From: Evansella clarkii
Lineage (GTDB): Bacteria; Bacillota; Bacilli; Bacillales; Salisediminibacteriaceae
Direction: 5' to 3'
Length of the DNA: 64,000 nt
NCBI RefSeq assembly: GCF_002019695.1
Contig: NZ_KV917376.1
Span: forward strand, 4,536,974 to 4,600,973
Positions 8,999 through 17,952 of this stretch are shown one piece after another (the first letter of the stretch is position 1; every line of letters begins with the position of its first letter). A program made the translations under genes and the position numbers. The notes under the pieces were generated by a model that worked only from the letters and a program-made list of their open reading frames with translations, ran no database searches and was not told the DNA's origin.

Positions 8999-10014
8999 GA
9001 TGAAATACCTCCTTGCATCTCAATAGACACAGCATGCGCAATACAAGGAATGGATTCCTGCTGCTGAAAAGTAAGCGGGGATAAAAGCGCTCCCGTAGCT
9101 ACAACCAGAATCCTGTTTAATTCTCCCCGTTTCATTCTATTGAGAAGATGGCCATACGTAACAGCAGCGGAACAACCGGAACCACTTGCCCCTGCCATTA
9201 CTTGCTGATCCTTTTTGTACAGAAGAATACCGCAGTCCATAAACTGATTTTCCTGGACTTCCAGACCTTTTTTTTCAAAAAGTTCAAGAGCTATATTTCT
9301 CCCGATCCTCGCCAGATCCCCGGTTACAATTAAATCATAATAATCCGGAGGCAGGTTTCGATCCTGCAGATGTGCTTCAATGGTGTCAACCGCTGCTGGT
9401 GCCATAGCCCCTCCCATATTAAACGGATCTTTAAGCCCTTCATCCACGACTTTACCTATAGTAGCTGAAGTGATTGCCGGACCTGCTCCTGTTTTACTTA
9501 AGATAGCTGCCCCCGCAGCTGTCGCTGTCCGTTGTGATGTTGGAGGTTTCTGTGCACCGTAATCATTAGGATAACGGAAGGTTTTCTCAACGGCTCCATA
9601 GTGGCTTGCAGATCCTGTCATAACCTTATCTGCACCATTGCTGTTCAGGATGAAGGCGGCCAGAGCAAGTCCTTCCATAGATGTTGCACACGCACTAAAG
9701 AGCCCGAAAAAAGGAATATTAATTTTTCTGCATGCAAAACTTGTGGAGGTAATCTGGTTTAAGAGATCACCTGCAAAAACGAACTGGATATCATCTTTCG
9801 TCATGCCTGCTTTTTGCATAGAAGTTTCACAGGCATTCTCAAAAAGCACTTTCTGTGCTTTTTCGTAACTGTCTTCACCAAACCACTGATCTTCGTAAAA
9901 AGCATCAAAATCTTCGGGAATGGCTCCCTTTTGTTCAAAGGGGCCGCCTATCACACCGGTTGAAATAATCACCGGCTTTGTTTCAAACAACCACGTTCTC
10001 TTACCTGTAAGCAT
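8995..10014 (-). CDS. spoVAD: Stage V sporulation protein AD
   Basis: 339 residues, thiolase-like fold. It starts at the ATG at 10014 with GGAGGAACC upstream. Family features include GVIGGPFEQKGAIPEDFD near the start and GASGSGCSAAVTYGHLL near residue 275. In B. subtilis SpoVAD binds dipicolinic acid and is cytosolic or membrane-associated. It lies between spoVAC (11-bp gap) and spoVAEb (4-base overlap). Confidence 0.94.
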   Translation of the reverse strand: MLTGKRTWLFETKPVIISTGVIGGPFEQKGAIPEDFDAFYEDQWFGEDSYEKAQKVLFENACETSMQKAGMTKDDIQFVFAGDLLNQITSTSFACRKINIPFFGLFSACATSMEGLALAAFILNSNGADKVMTGSASHYGAVEKTFRYPNDYGAQKPPTSQRTATAAGAAILSKTGAGPAITSATIGKVVDEGLKDPFNMGGAMAPAAVDTIEAHLQDRNLPPDYYDLIVTGDLARIGRNIALELFEKKGLEVQENQFMDCGILLYKKDQQVMAGASGSGCSAAVTYGHLLNRMKRGELNRILVVATGALLSPLTFQQQESIPCIAHAVSIEMQGGISS

Positions 10015-10025
10015 CCTGGTTCCTC

Positions 10026-10490
10026 CTACATTCCGAGTAATGTTCTTACAAGAGCGATGACGAATGCGGCAACTGTGCCAAAAACTATGACTGATCCTGC
10101 CAGCTTAAACATGTTGGAACCTGTGCCTAAAACAAGTCCCTCTGTGCGGAATTCAATCGCTGCAGAAGCCATCGAATTAGCAAAACCAGTAACTGGTACA
10201 GCGCTCCCAGCCCCTGCAAACTGGCCAAAACGACGGTACACCCCAAACCCTGTCAGTAAAATAGCTATAAAAATAAGAGTGGCCACCGTTGGGTCTCCTG
10301 CAGTTTTTTCAGTAAAATCAAAGAAATACATATAAAAATTCTGTACAGCCTGTCCGAAGGTACAAACAAGCCCCCCGATAATAAATGCTTTTAAGCAATT
10401 TATCCCTATAGGCCTTTTTTCCTCATGCTTTGCGGCAATCTGCTGATACTCTCTTTTTTGCTGCTCTTTATTTTGCTGGTTTTGATCCAT
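10026..10490 (-). CDS. spoVAC: Stage V sporulation protein AC
   Basis: 154 residues. A charged Gln/Lys-rich N terminus is followed by four or so membrane helices, with GGLVCTFGQAVQNFY and FAGAGSAVPVTGFANSMASA as in SpoVAC. The B. subtilis protein behaves as a mechanosensitive channel for dipicolinate. It is downstream of the YhcN-like lipoprotein by about 19 bp and directly upstream of spoVAD. Confidence 0.93.
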   Translation of the reverse strand: MDQNQQNKEQQKREYQQIAAKHEEKRPIGINCLKAFIIGGLVCTFGQAVQNFYMYFFDFTEKTAGDPTVATLIFIAILLTGFGVYRRFGQFAGAGSAVPVTGFANSMASAAIEFRTEGLVLGTGSNMFKLAGSVIVFGTVAAFVIALVRTLLGM

Positions 10491-10509
10491 TTGCTCCGCT
10501 CCTTTACTT

Positions 10510-10956
10510 TCAGCCTTTCATGTCCTTGTCTGCCTTATCGAGTTTCTTTTTTAATTCTTCCTTTGTAATCGTCCTGTCATTTACTGAACTTTCAAGACGG
10601 GATAAATCCCTGTTGATTTTTTTGTCTGTTGAAACGTGCACAACCGCATCTTGATTTAACTTCTTAGCCCGTTCGTGTGCCCCTTTTCTAATCTTCTTTA
10701 AGAAGAGACGGTCAAACCCCGTTACGGTAAGTGTTATATATACTTCATTATCAATTTGCACCGCTGTTACAGCATCAACTTCCTTCATACGTTCCAGTTC
10801 TTCCTTCATCCTCTTTGCGTCCTGCTGCGGTACTTCAGCATAAACTGGTTCCTGAGTGCTGCCAAAGGCCCCCTGGTTTGCATCATTTGTCTGACAGCCT
10901 CCAATTAATGAAATTACCGCCATGAAAAATATAATTGCCGTTCTGGCTGATCTCAT
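10510..10956 (-). CDS. YhcN/YlaJ-family sporulation lipoprotein
   Basis: 148 residues from the ATG at 10956, which has AAGGAGAGACA upstream; the frame is open about 165 bases further up but without a ribosome site. A lipoprotein signal ends in the lipobox LIGGC (cysteine about residue 20). The rest is charged and coiled-coil-like, with the YhcN/YlaJ pattern (EVYITLTVTGFDR, followed by AHERAKKLNQDA). The family is found in spore inner membranes. A member of this family is a regular part of spoVA2-type operons. Confidence 0.85.
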   Translation of the reverse strand: MRSARTAIIFFMAVISLIGGCQTNDANQGAFGSTQEPVYAEVPQQDAKRMKEELERMKEVDAVTAVQIDNEVYITLTVTGFDRLFLKKIRKGAHERAKKLNQDAVVHVSTDKKINRDLSRLESSVNDRTITKEELKKKLDKADKDMKG

Positions 10957-11104
10957 TTCTGTCTCTCCTTTCTCGTAGGTTTTATTATTTTGAAACAGAA
11001 GAGAAATATGTACGGTGGCGAATATTACTCTGCCTTTAAATATTTTATGGAAAATCGCAGAAAATAACCGGACAAAGTAATATGTACGGATGGAGGGATA
11101 GGTT

Positions 11105-11812
11105 TTGGATACAAACTTCACTTATTTAACAACTGAGTTGTTTTTTGGATTTATAGCACTGCTCGTTTTAACAAAAATACTGGGGAAAACACAAATATCC
11201 CAGCTTACTCCTTTTGACTTTATTTCTGCCCTTGTCCTTGGAGAGCTTGTAGGAAACGCTATTTATGATAAGAATATCGGACTGAACTATGTTTTATATG
11301 CAGTCTTTTTCTGGGGGACTTTAATAGCTGTAGTGGAAGCAATCACACAAAAATGGAAAAAATCGAGAGGTATACTTGAGGGAAAACCTTCAATTGTTAT
11401 AAAAAGAGGAATTGTCGACAGGGAACAGCTGAAGAAAAACAAGCTTGATCTTAATCAACTGCAAAACCTGCTTCGAAATAAAAATGTATTTTCCATTAAC
11501 GAAGTTGAATACGCCATCCTGGAAGCAAACGGAACCGTCAATGTATTAAAAAGGTCACCTTTTCAGACTGTTGAAAAAAGAGATTTCACAACTACCTTCT
11601 CTCCTGCTGTACTTCCGGTCTCTGTAATTCTGGACGGGGAATGGGTGGAGGATAATATTTCCGAAACACCATTCACTAAGAAACAATTAGAAGAGGCTCT
11701 GCTGCTGAAAGGCCTGAGGGCAGAACATGTTTTATACGGAGAATGGTCTTACGAAAACCAGCTTTATATTCAGACAGCCCATTCCCCGTATATAAAATAT
11801 ATAGATATATAA
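11105..11812 (+). CDS. DUF421 (YetF-like) membrane protein
   Basis: 235 residues from a TTG at 11105, chosen for the GGAGGGA site 7 bases upstream. There are three N-terminal membrane helices (to about residue 80), then a soluble DUF421 domain with GKPSIVIKRGIVDREQL and FSINEVEYAILEANGTV. In spoVA2-type operons a YetF/DUF421 protein is made together with SpoVAC-AD-AEb; here it is transcribed away from them. YetF-like proteins have been linked to spore heat resistance and germination, but its role here is inferred. Confidence 0.85.
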   Translation: MDTNFTYLTTELFFGFIALLVLTKILGKTQISQLTPFDFISALVLGELVGNAIYDKNIGLNYVLYAVFFWGTLIAVVEAITQKWKKSRGILEGKPSIVIKRGIVDREQLKKNKLDLNQLQNLLRNKNVFSINEVEYAILEANGTVNVLKRSPFQTVEKRDFTTTFSPAVLPVSVILDGEWVEDNISETPFTKKQLEEALLLKGLRAEHVLYGEWSYENQLYIQTAHSPYIKYIDI

Positions 11813-11820
11813 AAAGCTTC

Positions 11821-11866
11821 TTAGCAGAGGGGTCAATTAATAATTTGACTCTCTTCAATTCTGCTG
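11821..11866. terminator. Possible bidirectional terminator
   Basis: AGCAGA (11824–11829) can pair with TCTGCT (11860–11865), with an inner GGTCAA against TTTGAC. It lies between the convergent DUF421 gene and sodF. The stem is imperfect. Confidence 0.35.
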
Positions 11867-11877
11867 TAATAAATCGA

Positions 11878-12759
11878 TTAAATGTCTTTGACTATACTGA
11901 ACCTCGCCCCGGCCCATGACCAGTTAACAACATTCCACCAATTAGTCACGTAACTCCCCCGGTCGTTCTCATACTGAAGATAATATGCATGCTCCCAGAC
12001 ATCGAGAGGGAGAACGGGTATTACATCCCACTGGCTCAGGTTCTGGTGTTTTTCAGCTGTAAGGATCTCCAGTCTTCCTGCCTGTGATTGCCACACAAGA
12101 ATAGCCCAGCCTCCACCCTCTACATTTTTTGCCGCCTCCGAGAACTGAAGTTTAAATGTACTGAAATTATTAAAGTCTTTATTTATCTGCCTTGCTATGG
12201 CTCCTTCAGGTTCTCCGCCTCCTTTCGGCGACATGGCATTCCAGAACAAAGAGTGTAAATAATGTCCTGCACCATTGAAAGCGAGTTCCCTTTTCCAGTG
12301 CTTAATAAGCTCAAACTTCCGTTGGTTTCTTTGCTGCTGAAGTTCCTTTTCCGCTTTATTAAGCCCTTCAACATAAGATTGATGATGCTTGCTATGGTGA
12401 AGTTCCATAATTCGCCTGTCTATATACGGTTCAAGAGCATCATAGGAATATGGCAGTTCTGGGAGCTTATGCCCTCCCACTGGAACTCTGGCAACTTCGG
12501 GGTAAGCATTTTTACGTTCCGTCTCTGTTCCTGCTACTCTTCTACCGTGAAGGTAATGGCTGTATAAATGCTCAGCCTCTTTTTCCAGCTGCCTGAGAAA
12601 AGATGGATCCAGTATTTTTCGCTGACTGAGCATATAAAGGAGATTTTCAGCTTTCTCTGCCACATCTTTGTGTATGTTTGCACTGTCCTCCTTTAACTCT
12701 TCAGTAAAGTTCTCCAGCCAGACTGCTAAATCTCTGGCATAGTCTCTTTGTAAATCCAT
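11878..12759 (-). CDS. sodF: Fe/Mn superoxide dismutase with N-terminal extension (SodF type)
   Basis: 293 residues. The first 95 or so are an extra helical segment, as in B. subtilis SodF. The SOD domain follows, with metal ligands likely H121 (ELHHSKHH), H169 (HYLHSLFW), D253 and H257 (DVWEHAYY). It dismutates superoxide to hydrogen peroxide and oxygen. It is convergent with the DUF421 gene and not part of an evident operon. The metal used cannot be told from the sequence with certainty. Confidence 0.9.
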   Translation of the reverse strand: MDLQRDYARDLAVWLENFTEELKEDSANIHKDVAEKAENLLYMLSQRKILDPSFLRQLEKEAEHLYSHYLHGRRVAGTETERKNAYPEVARVPVGGHKLPELPYSYDALEPYIDRRIMELHHSKHHQSYVEGLNKAEKELQQQRNQRKFELIKHWKRELAFNGAGHYLHSLFWNAMSPKGGGEPEGAIARQINKDFNNFSTFKLQFSEAAKNVEGGGWAILVWQSQAGRLEILTAEKHQNLSQWDVIPVLPLDVWEHAYYLQYENDRGSYVTNWWNVVNWSWAGARFSIVKDI

Positions 12760-12858
12760 AATATCCCTCCCAGATTATCATTCACATCCTATCCTATGAA
12801 ACTCCGGAAGAAAGCATGCCGTATTACTGTCCGGCTTTGCCTGCCAAATGCAAAACAA

Positions 12859-12884
12859 AAGAACATGGATTTTCCCATGCTCTG
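12859..12884 (-). terminator. Terminator after ypuI
   Basis: GAACATGG (12861–12868) pairs with CCATGCTC (12875–12882); on the minus strand TTTTGTTTTG follows. It lies about 22 bp past the ypuI stop. Confidence 0.7.
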
Positions 12885-12906
12885 TTTTGAAATATCTATT
12901 ATCTAT

Positions 12907-13404
12907 TTAATAAGCGTCCCGCTGCTGTATTTTAGTACGATAATCTGTTTCATAGTATTCCAGTTCTTCTCTTACTTCCTGGATCGGTCCTTCCAGTTCT
13001 CCCATCAGGGTTTTCAGCTGGTCAGGGACGGGTGAGCGGAATTGTATCGCATTTTTCCCTGTATAAGCAGCCCGGCTGTCCTCATACCACACATCCAGTT
13101 TCGGCTGGAAAAACTCTTCAATACATTGATGAAAAATCCAGTATAAAGTTTTTTCAGCAGCACCTTTTCGAAAGGTTTCACTTCTTAATATTAAATTCCC
13201 GGATTCCTGTCCTTCATCAAAGAACACGAGAATTCTTCTGAACTGGTCAAGAATGTCTGTATAGTCCCCTTTTGAATGGTCCGCTCCTTCTTCCATCAGT
13301 TCTTCAAGTGTAGTACTGTTAAGATATTCCCGGAGTTTATCGGCCGAAGAATTTAATTTATCCACGGTAAGTGAAAGCTGTTGACGTACTAAATCATTCC
13401 CCAT
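12907..13404 (-). CDS. ypuI: YpuI family protein (DUF3907)
   Basis: 165 residues, acidic, soluble and mainly helical with no signal peptide. It matches the YpuI family, and its place just after scpA-scpB agrees with B. subtilis, where ypuI follows scpB. No function is established. In B. subtilis it is followed directly by dacB; here the spoVA2-like block and sodF sit in between. Confidence 0.85.
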   Translation of the reverse strand: MGNDLVRQQLSLTVDKLNSSADKLREYLNSTTLEELMEEGADHSKGDYTDILDQFRRILVFFDEGQESGNLILRSETFRKGAAEKTLYWIFHQCIEEFFQPKLDVWYEDSRAAYTGKNAIQFRSPVPDQLKTLMGELEGPIQEVREELEYYETDYRTKIQQRDAY

Positions 13405-13520
13405 GATTTAATTCCTTCCTTTCATAATTGCCATATTATATATTATTCCATACAGTACATATAATGTCCTTCTTTTGGACACGAATGTTAATACTGGCCG
13501 GACTAGTACTCTGAACAGAG

Positions 13521-14132
13521 TCAGCCTTGCTGATGATCATCGTTTTCATGATCTTCCATCTGCTCCTGGAATTTTGACAGGAACAAATCCACCTCTTCTT
13601 CTGAATCCTCTTCCGAATCAGGAACCGGCAGCGGCGGGAGTTCTTCTGTGGACCGGAGGCCGAACTGTTCAAGAAATTCCTTCGTAGTACCATACAGAAT
13701 GGCTCTCCCTGTACCTTCTGCCCGTCCTACTTCCTTAATTAAAGATTTAGCAGTCAGTGTTCTGATCGGCCGTTCCGACTTCACACCTCTTATATCTTCA
13801 ATATCAACACGGGATACAGGCTGTTTATAAGCTATGATAGCCAGAGTTTCCAGCGCAGCCTGTGATAGTGTTGTCGAGGAAGGTGCCTGTACAAGACGTT
13901 TAAAATAAGGGGCATGTTCCGGTTTTGTAGTTAACTGATAAGCGCCTGCTATTTCTGTTATCTGAATTCCTCTTGATTCAGAAGAATAAAGTTCTTTCAT
14001 TTCTGATATATAGAATTTAAGAGTTTTTCTGTCAATCTGAAGTACTTCCATCATCTGCTTCTCATCAAGTCCTTCTTCTCCTGCTACAAATAAAAGTCCT
14101 TCTATCACTGCTTTAATTTGATGGCTGTTCAA
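13521..14132 (-). CDS. scpB: Segregation and condensation protein ScpB
   Basis: 203 residues from a TTG at 14132, chosen because AAGGAGG lies about nine bases before it; the ATG at 14153 lies upstream of that site. It has tandem winged helices and the QAALETLAIIAYKQPVSR motif, with an acidic tail (DSEEDSEEEVD). ScpB joins ScpA and SMC in the condensin that organises newly replicated origins. Its start lies inside the scpA end. Confidence 0.94.
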   Translation of the reverse strand: MNSHQIKAVIEGLLFVAGEEGLDEKQMMEVLQIDRKTLKFYISEMKELYSSESRGIQITEIAGAYQLTTKPEHAPYFKRLVQAPSSTTLSQAALETLAIIAYKQPVSRVDIEDIRGVKSERPIRTLTAKSLIKEVGRAEGTGRAILYGTTKEFLEQFGLRSTEELPPLPVPDSEEDSEEEVDLFLSKFQEQMEDHENDDHQQG

Positions 14133-14889
14133 CCTCCAGTGCCTCCTTTTCATGGATGATTATGTCGTCGAAATTAACGTCCTGGCTGCATATTATGCGG
14201 TCTGCTTTCATAAGTTCCAGGAGGGCCAGGAATGATATTACCATCTGGTATCTTTCTTTTTCCTCAAAGAGTTCGGAAAATCTTCGTGTCCCTCTGTGAG
14301 AACGGAGATTTTCCATAATTTCTTCCATTTTATTATCAATAGGAATTTCATCTCTCTGAATTTTTGATACGGCCTTTTTTCTGTCTTTTTTTCTTTTGCT
14401 GATTTTTTGGAAGGCAGTAAGCATATCATATATTGATACATTTATCTGACTCTGGTCTTCCTCGTTGTCTGTTTCCTTCAGCAAAGGTGTCAGGTCTGTC
14501 ATTGGCTTTGAGAACAAATCGCTTCTTGCCCGTTCTCTTTCTTTGAGTTCTCCCGCTGCTTCTTTATATTTCTTATATTCAATAAGACGGTTCATCAGCT
14601 CATCCCGCGGGTCCTCCACTGCTTCATAATCATATTCCTGTTCCATCATTTCTTCTTCCTGTACCGGAAGAAGCAAAAGGCTTTTCATATGCAGTAATGT
14701 GGCAGCCATAACGAGATACTCGCTCGCAATGTCAAGCTGAAGTACTTTCATCGTATGTATGTACACCATGTACTGTTCAGTGATTTCTTTAACAGGAATA
14801 TCATATAAATCAAGGTCATTCTTTTGAATTAAATGTAATAATAAATCAAGAGGGCCTTCAAAACTATGTAATTTCACACTGTATTGCAT
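14113..14889 (-). CDS. scpA: Segregation and condensation protein ScpA (kleisin)
   Basis: 258 residues. The N-terminal kleisin segment FEGPLDLLLHLIQKNDLDLYDIP (quoted here in part: FEGPLDLLLHLI) binds the SMC neck, and the C-terminal winged helix (about 170–250) binds the SMC head. The middle is charged. Upstream and divergent lies an AT-rich stretch that starts the leader-like repeat at 14921. scpA and scpB overlap by 20 bases. Confidence 0.94.
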   Translation of the reverse strand: MQYSVKLHSFEGPLDLLLHLIQKNDLDLYDIPVKEITEQYMVYIHTMKVLQLDIASEYLVMAATLLHMKSLLLLPVQEEEMMEQEYDYEAVEDPRDELMNRLIEYKKYKEAAGELKERERARSDLFSKPMTDLTPLLKETDNEEDQSQINVSIYDMLTAFQKISKRKKDRKKAVSKIQRDEIPIDNKMEEIMENLRSHRGTRRFSELFEEKERYQMVISFLALLELMKADRIICSQDVNFDDIIIHEKEALEVEQPSN

Positions 14890-14920
14890 TATCTCACCAT
14901 TCTTTCGCTCTTAGTTGTAT

Positions 14921-15085
14921 TATAGCATAAAGTGAAACTTCCATCAGTGGGGTTTTGTTCCCCCCACTGATTGTCAGCTGAACCAATCGGGATGTTAGCG
15001 TCCTTTACCTTCCGCCTGTACATCTTTACTTCACCCACATATTTTAAGCCGGATGTTTTAACAGGCGATTACATCGGGATAAATC
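14921..15085 (+). repeat. Leader-like repeat, copy A (5' of ypuF)
   Basis: Begins TATAGCATAAAGTGAAACT, then a perfect 10-bp stem ATCAGTGGGG (14943–14952) with CCCCACTGAT (14962–14971), then GAACCAATCGGGATG, and ends near GGCGATTACATCGGGATAAA. Copy B at 38320–38426 on the other strand shares the start, the hairpin position, the AATCGGGATG box and the TTACATCGG(A/G)ATAAA end, though it is shorter. In both cases a gene starts downstream in the same direction. It could be a structured 5' leader or a mobile intergenic element. The rest of the 14890–15278 gap holds nothing I recognise. Confidence 0.65.
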
Positions 15086-15278
15086 CCGGCAGGTCCGGCG
15101 CCATAAAATCCGGTCAGAATATATAATACTTAATGCATTTGTCCGCCCCTAAAGTCACCGGGCTTTAACAGTGCCATAAAACTATGGTAATCTATACATT
15201 AACCTGTACAGGCTGCCCGCTCCTCTGTATCCCCGGAGCTGCCTGTTTACGAGCAAATATTTATAGATGGAGGAAATT

Positions 15279-15806
15279 ATGAACAGGAATTATCCAGAGG
15301 CTTATCTTGAATATTTATTTCATTTCCATGCCACCAGAGATTTTTTTGAATGCCATGAAGTGATGGAAGAGTACTGGAAAGCCAATAAAAACATTCGCTG
15401 GCTTGCTTTAATTCAGATAGCTGTCGCAGTTTACCATGAACGAGCCGGCAACATGCCAGGGAGCCTCCGTCTGTATCGAAAAGTATTATGCCATATAAGA
15501 AAAGATCCTGAGATTTTTGCAGGGCTTGGCATTAATACTGATGAACTTACTTCCATCGTCAGATTGAGGATTAAGAATATCATTGAGGAAGGTGTGTACG
15601 AACCCCTGAATCTCCCTATTAGTGACCCTGAACTTATAAAGAACTGTAAGGATATTTGCGCCCGGGCAGAACTAGACTGGTGTACTTCAGAAAACCTTGA
15701 TGATAATGAACTGATTTTCAGACACAAATTAAGGGACAGGAGCGAGGTTATTGAAGAACGCCTGGCTTCATTAACTAATAAACAAAGAGAAAGGAAGGGT
15801 AGTTAA
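15279..15806 (+). CDS. ypuF: YpuF family protein (DUF309)
   Basis: 175 residues. The ATG at 15279 is chosen because the GGAGG at the upstream ATG (15267) is its ribosome site. It has the DUF309 signature HFHATRDFFECHEVMEEYW near residues 14–32. It lies between scpA and ribT, as ypuF does in B. subtilis. No biochemical function is known. It is convergent with the rib operon and ends inside a shared bidirectional terminator. Confidence 0.88.
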   Translation: MNRNYPEAYLEYLFHFHATRDFFECHEVMEEYWKANKNIRWLALIQIAVAVYHERAGNMPGSLRLYRKVLCHIRKDPEIFAGLGINTDELTSIVRLRIKNIIEEGVYEPLNLPISDPELIKNCKDICARAELDWCTSENLDDNELIFRHKLRDRSEVIEERLASLTNKQRERKGS

Positions 15807-15826
15807 CCCTGCCTTTCTCTTTTCTT
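15786..15826. terminator. Bidirectional terminator between ypuF and ribT
   Basis: AGAGAAAGG (15786–15794) pairs with CCTTTCTCT (15812–15820), with an inner GGGT/ACCC stem and T runs on the plus strand. The ypuF stop lies in the loop side. Confidence 0.75.
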
Positions 15827-15870
15827 TTACAGCTCTTGTTTATTCTATAGAATCCAGATCCGTATGTTAG

Positions 15871-16212
15871 TTATTTCTCTTTGCAATGTTCCAGAAAATC
15901 TTTTGTGTGCCTGGTTCCAAGAAGCTCTGCCCCAAGGGCCGTCTCTGCTGCCTGTATCATCTTAGTAGCGACACCTTCGTTACGGTAGGAAGGATTCACA
16001 CTGAGGTCCTTCAGAACATAACTGTCCTGGGATTTTTCCACTCCTATAACTCCGACAAACGCTTCCTGCTTCCAGAGAAAGAGCTGGCAGTCAGGATCTG
16101 TCTCATAATGATCCACCGTCTGCTGAAGCTTTTTTATTTTTTTCTCGCCAGGCATAAAAGACAGTAAGCCCATTGCTATTTTCTCATGTTCCTTTTTATA
16201 GGGAACAAGCAT
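15871..16212 (-). CDS. ribT: RibT, GNAT-type acetyltransferase of the riboflavin operon
   Basis: 113 residues from the ATG at 16212, with GAGGG six bases upstream. It has a GNAT fold with the acetyl-CoA loop (YRNEGVATKMI). RibT is the last gene of the B. subtilis rib operon and is reported to be an acetyltransferase, but its substrate is not established. It follows ribH by 12 bases. Confidence 0.88.
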   Translation of the reverse strand: MLVPYKKEHEKIAMGLLSFMPGEKKIKKLQQTVDHYETDPDCQLFLWKQEAFVGVIGVEKSQDSYVLKDLSVNPSYRNEGVATKMIQAAETALGAELLGTRHTKDFLEHCKEK

Positions 16213-16224
16213 AAACATCCCTCA

Positions 16225-16692
16225 CTATGAAAAGCTTTTAGTTAAATTAGCCATTTCAATCGCTGAAACCCCTGCTTCATAGCCTTTGTTTCCAGCTTTC
16301 GTTCCTGCACGTTCAACAGCCTGTTCAATCGAATCGGTTGTAAGTACACCGAAGATGACAGGTATGCCGCTGGATAGTGTGATTGATCCAACTCCTTTGG
16401 CTACTTCACTGCATACATAATCGAAATGTGGAGTTGAACCACGGATAACAGTTCCAAGTGTTATAACTGCATCGTATTCCCCGGACTCAGCCATCTTTTT
16501 TGCTATTAATGGAATTTCAAAAGCTCCCGGCACCCATGCAATATCTACGTTCTCTTCATCCGCCCCATGGCGTCTGAGAGCATCCTGAGCTCCTTCAAGA
16601 AGCTTGCTTGTAATAAAATCATTAAACCTTCCTGTAACGATACCAAATTTCAGCCCTGATGCTACCAGATTTCCTTCAAAAACTTTTCCCAT
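16225..16692 (-). CDS. ribH: 6,7-dimethyl-8-ribityllumazine synthase
   Basis: 155 residues from the ATG at 16692, 8 bases after GGAGG. Lumazine synthase features include [15 protein letters not shown], the substrate loop [10 protein letters not shown], and [14 protein letters not shown] with the catalytic His. It condenses the ribityl-uracil amine with dihydroxybutanone phosphate; the subunits form a 60-mer capsid in Bacillus. It is in the rib operon after ribBA. Confidence 0.96.
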   Translation of the reverse strand: MGKVFEGNLVASGLKFGIVTGRFNDFITSKLLEGAQDALRRHGADEENVDIAWVPGAFEIPLIAKKMAESGEYDAVITLGTVIRGSTPHFDYVCSEVAKGVGSITLSSGIPVIFGVLTTDSIEQAVERAGTKAGNKGYEAGVSAIEMANLTKSFS

Positions 16693-16714
16693 AATCATTT
16701 CCTCCTAAGAATAA

Positions 16715-17908
16715 TTAAAAGTGCAGTATATGTCCCAGCTTGTCTTTCTTCGTTCTTAAATATTTATCATTATCTTTTGAAGAGGGAAACTGAAGAGGGA
16801 CACGTTCCACAACTTCAAGATCATACCCTTTTAATCCTGTTATTTTGCGGGGATTGTTAGTTAACAGCTTCATTTTCTTAATCCCCAGGTCTCTCAGTAT
16901 TTGTGCGCCAATACCGTAATCCCTCAGGTCAGGAGCAAAACCGAGTTTTTCATTCGCCTCCACAGTGTCGTAACCTTCCTCCTGTAGTTTATAGGCTTTC
17001 ATCTTATTTAACAACCCTATGCCACGGCCCTCCTGCCTCATATACAGGACAACACCTGAGCCAGCGGCCTCAATCTGACTGAGCGCTGCGTGCAGCTGCG
17101 GGCCGCAGTCGCAGCGGTGGGAACCGAGAACATCTCCAGTGAGGCACTCGGAATGCACTCTGACAAGTGTTGGTTTCTCACTGTTTATATCACCTTTGAC
17201 GATGGCAATATGTTCTTTTTTGTCCACTATGTTGCTGTAGCCGATTGCTTTAAAGTCTCCAAAATCTGTAGGGAGATCAATTTCCACTTCCCGCTGAACA
17301 AGTTTATCTTTCCTGTTACGGTACTGGATAAGGTCTTTTATTGTAATCATTTTAAGATCATGCTCATCTGCGATTTTTCTCAGGTCAGGCACTCTTGCCA
17401 TTGATCCGTCTTCTTTAATTATTTCACAGATAACTCCGGCAGGTTCCGACCCGCACATCCTTGCAAGATCTACTGCAGCCTCTGTATGCCCCGCCCTGCG
17501 GAGTACTCCGCCATCCTTGGCCACAAGCGGAAAAATATGACCGGGCTTTTTAAAATCCGTAGCTTTAGTGTTACTGTCTATAAGGCTTTTAACAGTAAGT
17601 GACCTTTCGTGAGCAGAAATCCCTGTAGTCGTGAATTTATGGTCAATACTAACTGTAAACGCTGTACCATGAGGATCAGTATTATGATCAACCATCGGAA
17701 AAAGATCGAGCTGTTCAGCACGTTCCTGAGTGATTGGGGTACAGACTAAACCTCTTCCGTGGGTAATCATAAAGTTAATAACTTCAGGGGTGGTTTTGTC
17801 TGCCAGCGCCACAAAATCCCCCTCATTTTCCCGGTCTTCATCATCACAAACTATAACTACCTTCCCCTGCATCAGCTCGTATATCGCTTCTTCAATTGGA
17901 TCAAACAT
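16715..17908 (-). CDS. ribBA: Bifunctional DHBP synthase / GTP cyclohydrolase II
   Basis: 397 residues, a fusion of two enzymes. Residues 1–200 are 3,4-dihydroxy-2-butanone 4-phosphate synthase, with [12 protein letters not shown] and GHTEAAVDL. Residues 205–397 are GTP cyclohydrolase II with the zinc-binding cysteines in [17 protein letters not shown] and the RQEGRGIGL motif. The protein supplies both riboflavin precursors from ribulose 5-phosphate and GTP. Known as ribA in B. subtilis. Confidence 0.96.
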   Translation of the reverse strand: MFDPIEEAIYELMQGKVVIVCDDEDRENEGDFVALADKTTPEVINFMITHGRGLVCTPITQERAEQLDLFPMVDHNTDPHGTAFTVSIDHKFTTTGISAHERSLTVKSLIDSNTKATDFKKPGHIFPLVAKDGGVLRRAGHTEAAVDLARMCGSEPAGVICEIIKEDGSMARVPDLRKIADEHDLKMITIKDLIQYRNRKDKLVQREVEIDLPTDFGDFKAIGYSNIVDKKEHIAIVKGDINSEKPTLVRVHSECLTGDVLGSHRCDCGPQLHAALSQIEAAGSGVVLYMRQEGRGIGLLNKMKAYKLQEEGYDTVEANEKLGFAPDLRDYGIGAQILRDLGIKKMKLLTNNPRKITGLKGYDLEVVERVPLQFPSSKDNDKYLRTKKDKLGHILHF

Positions 17909-17952
17909 GGAAATTCCCCCTTTTATTTTGACGCTGTTTTAGAATAACGAAT

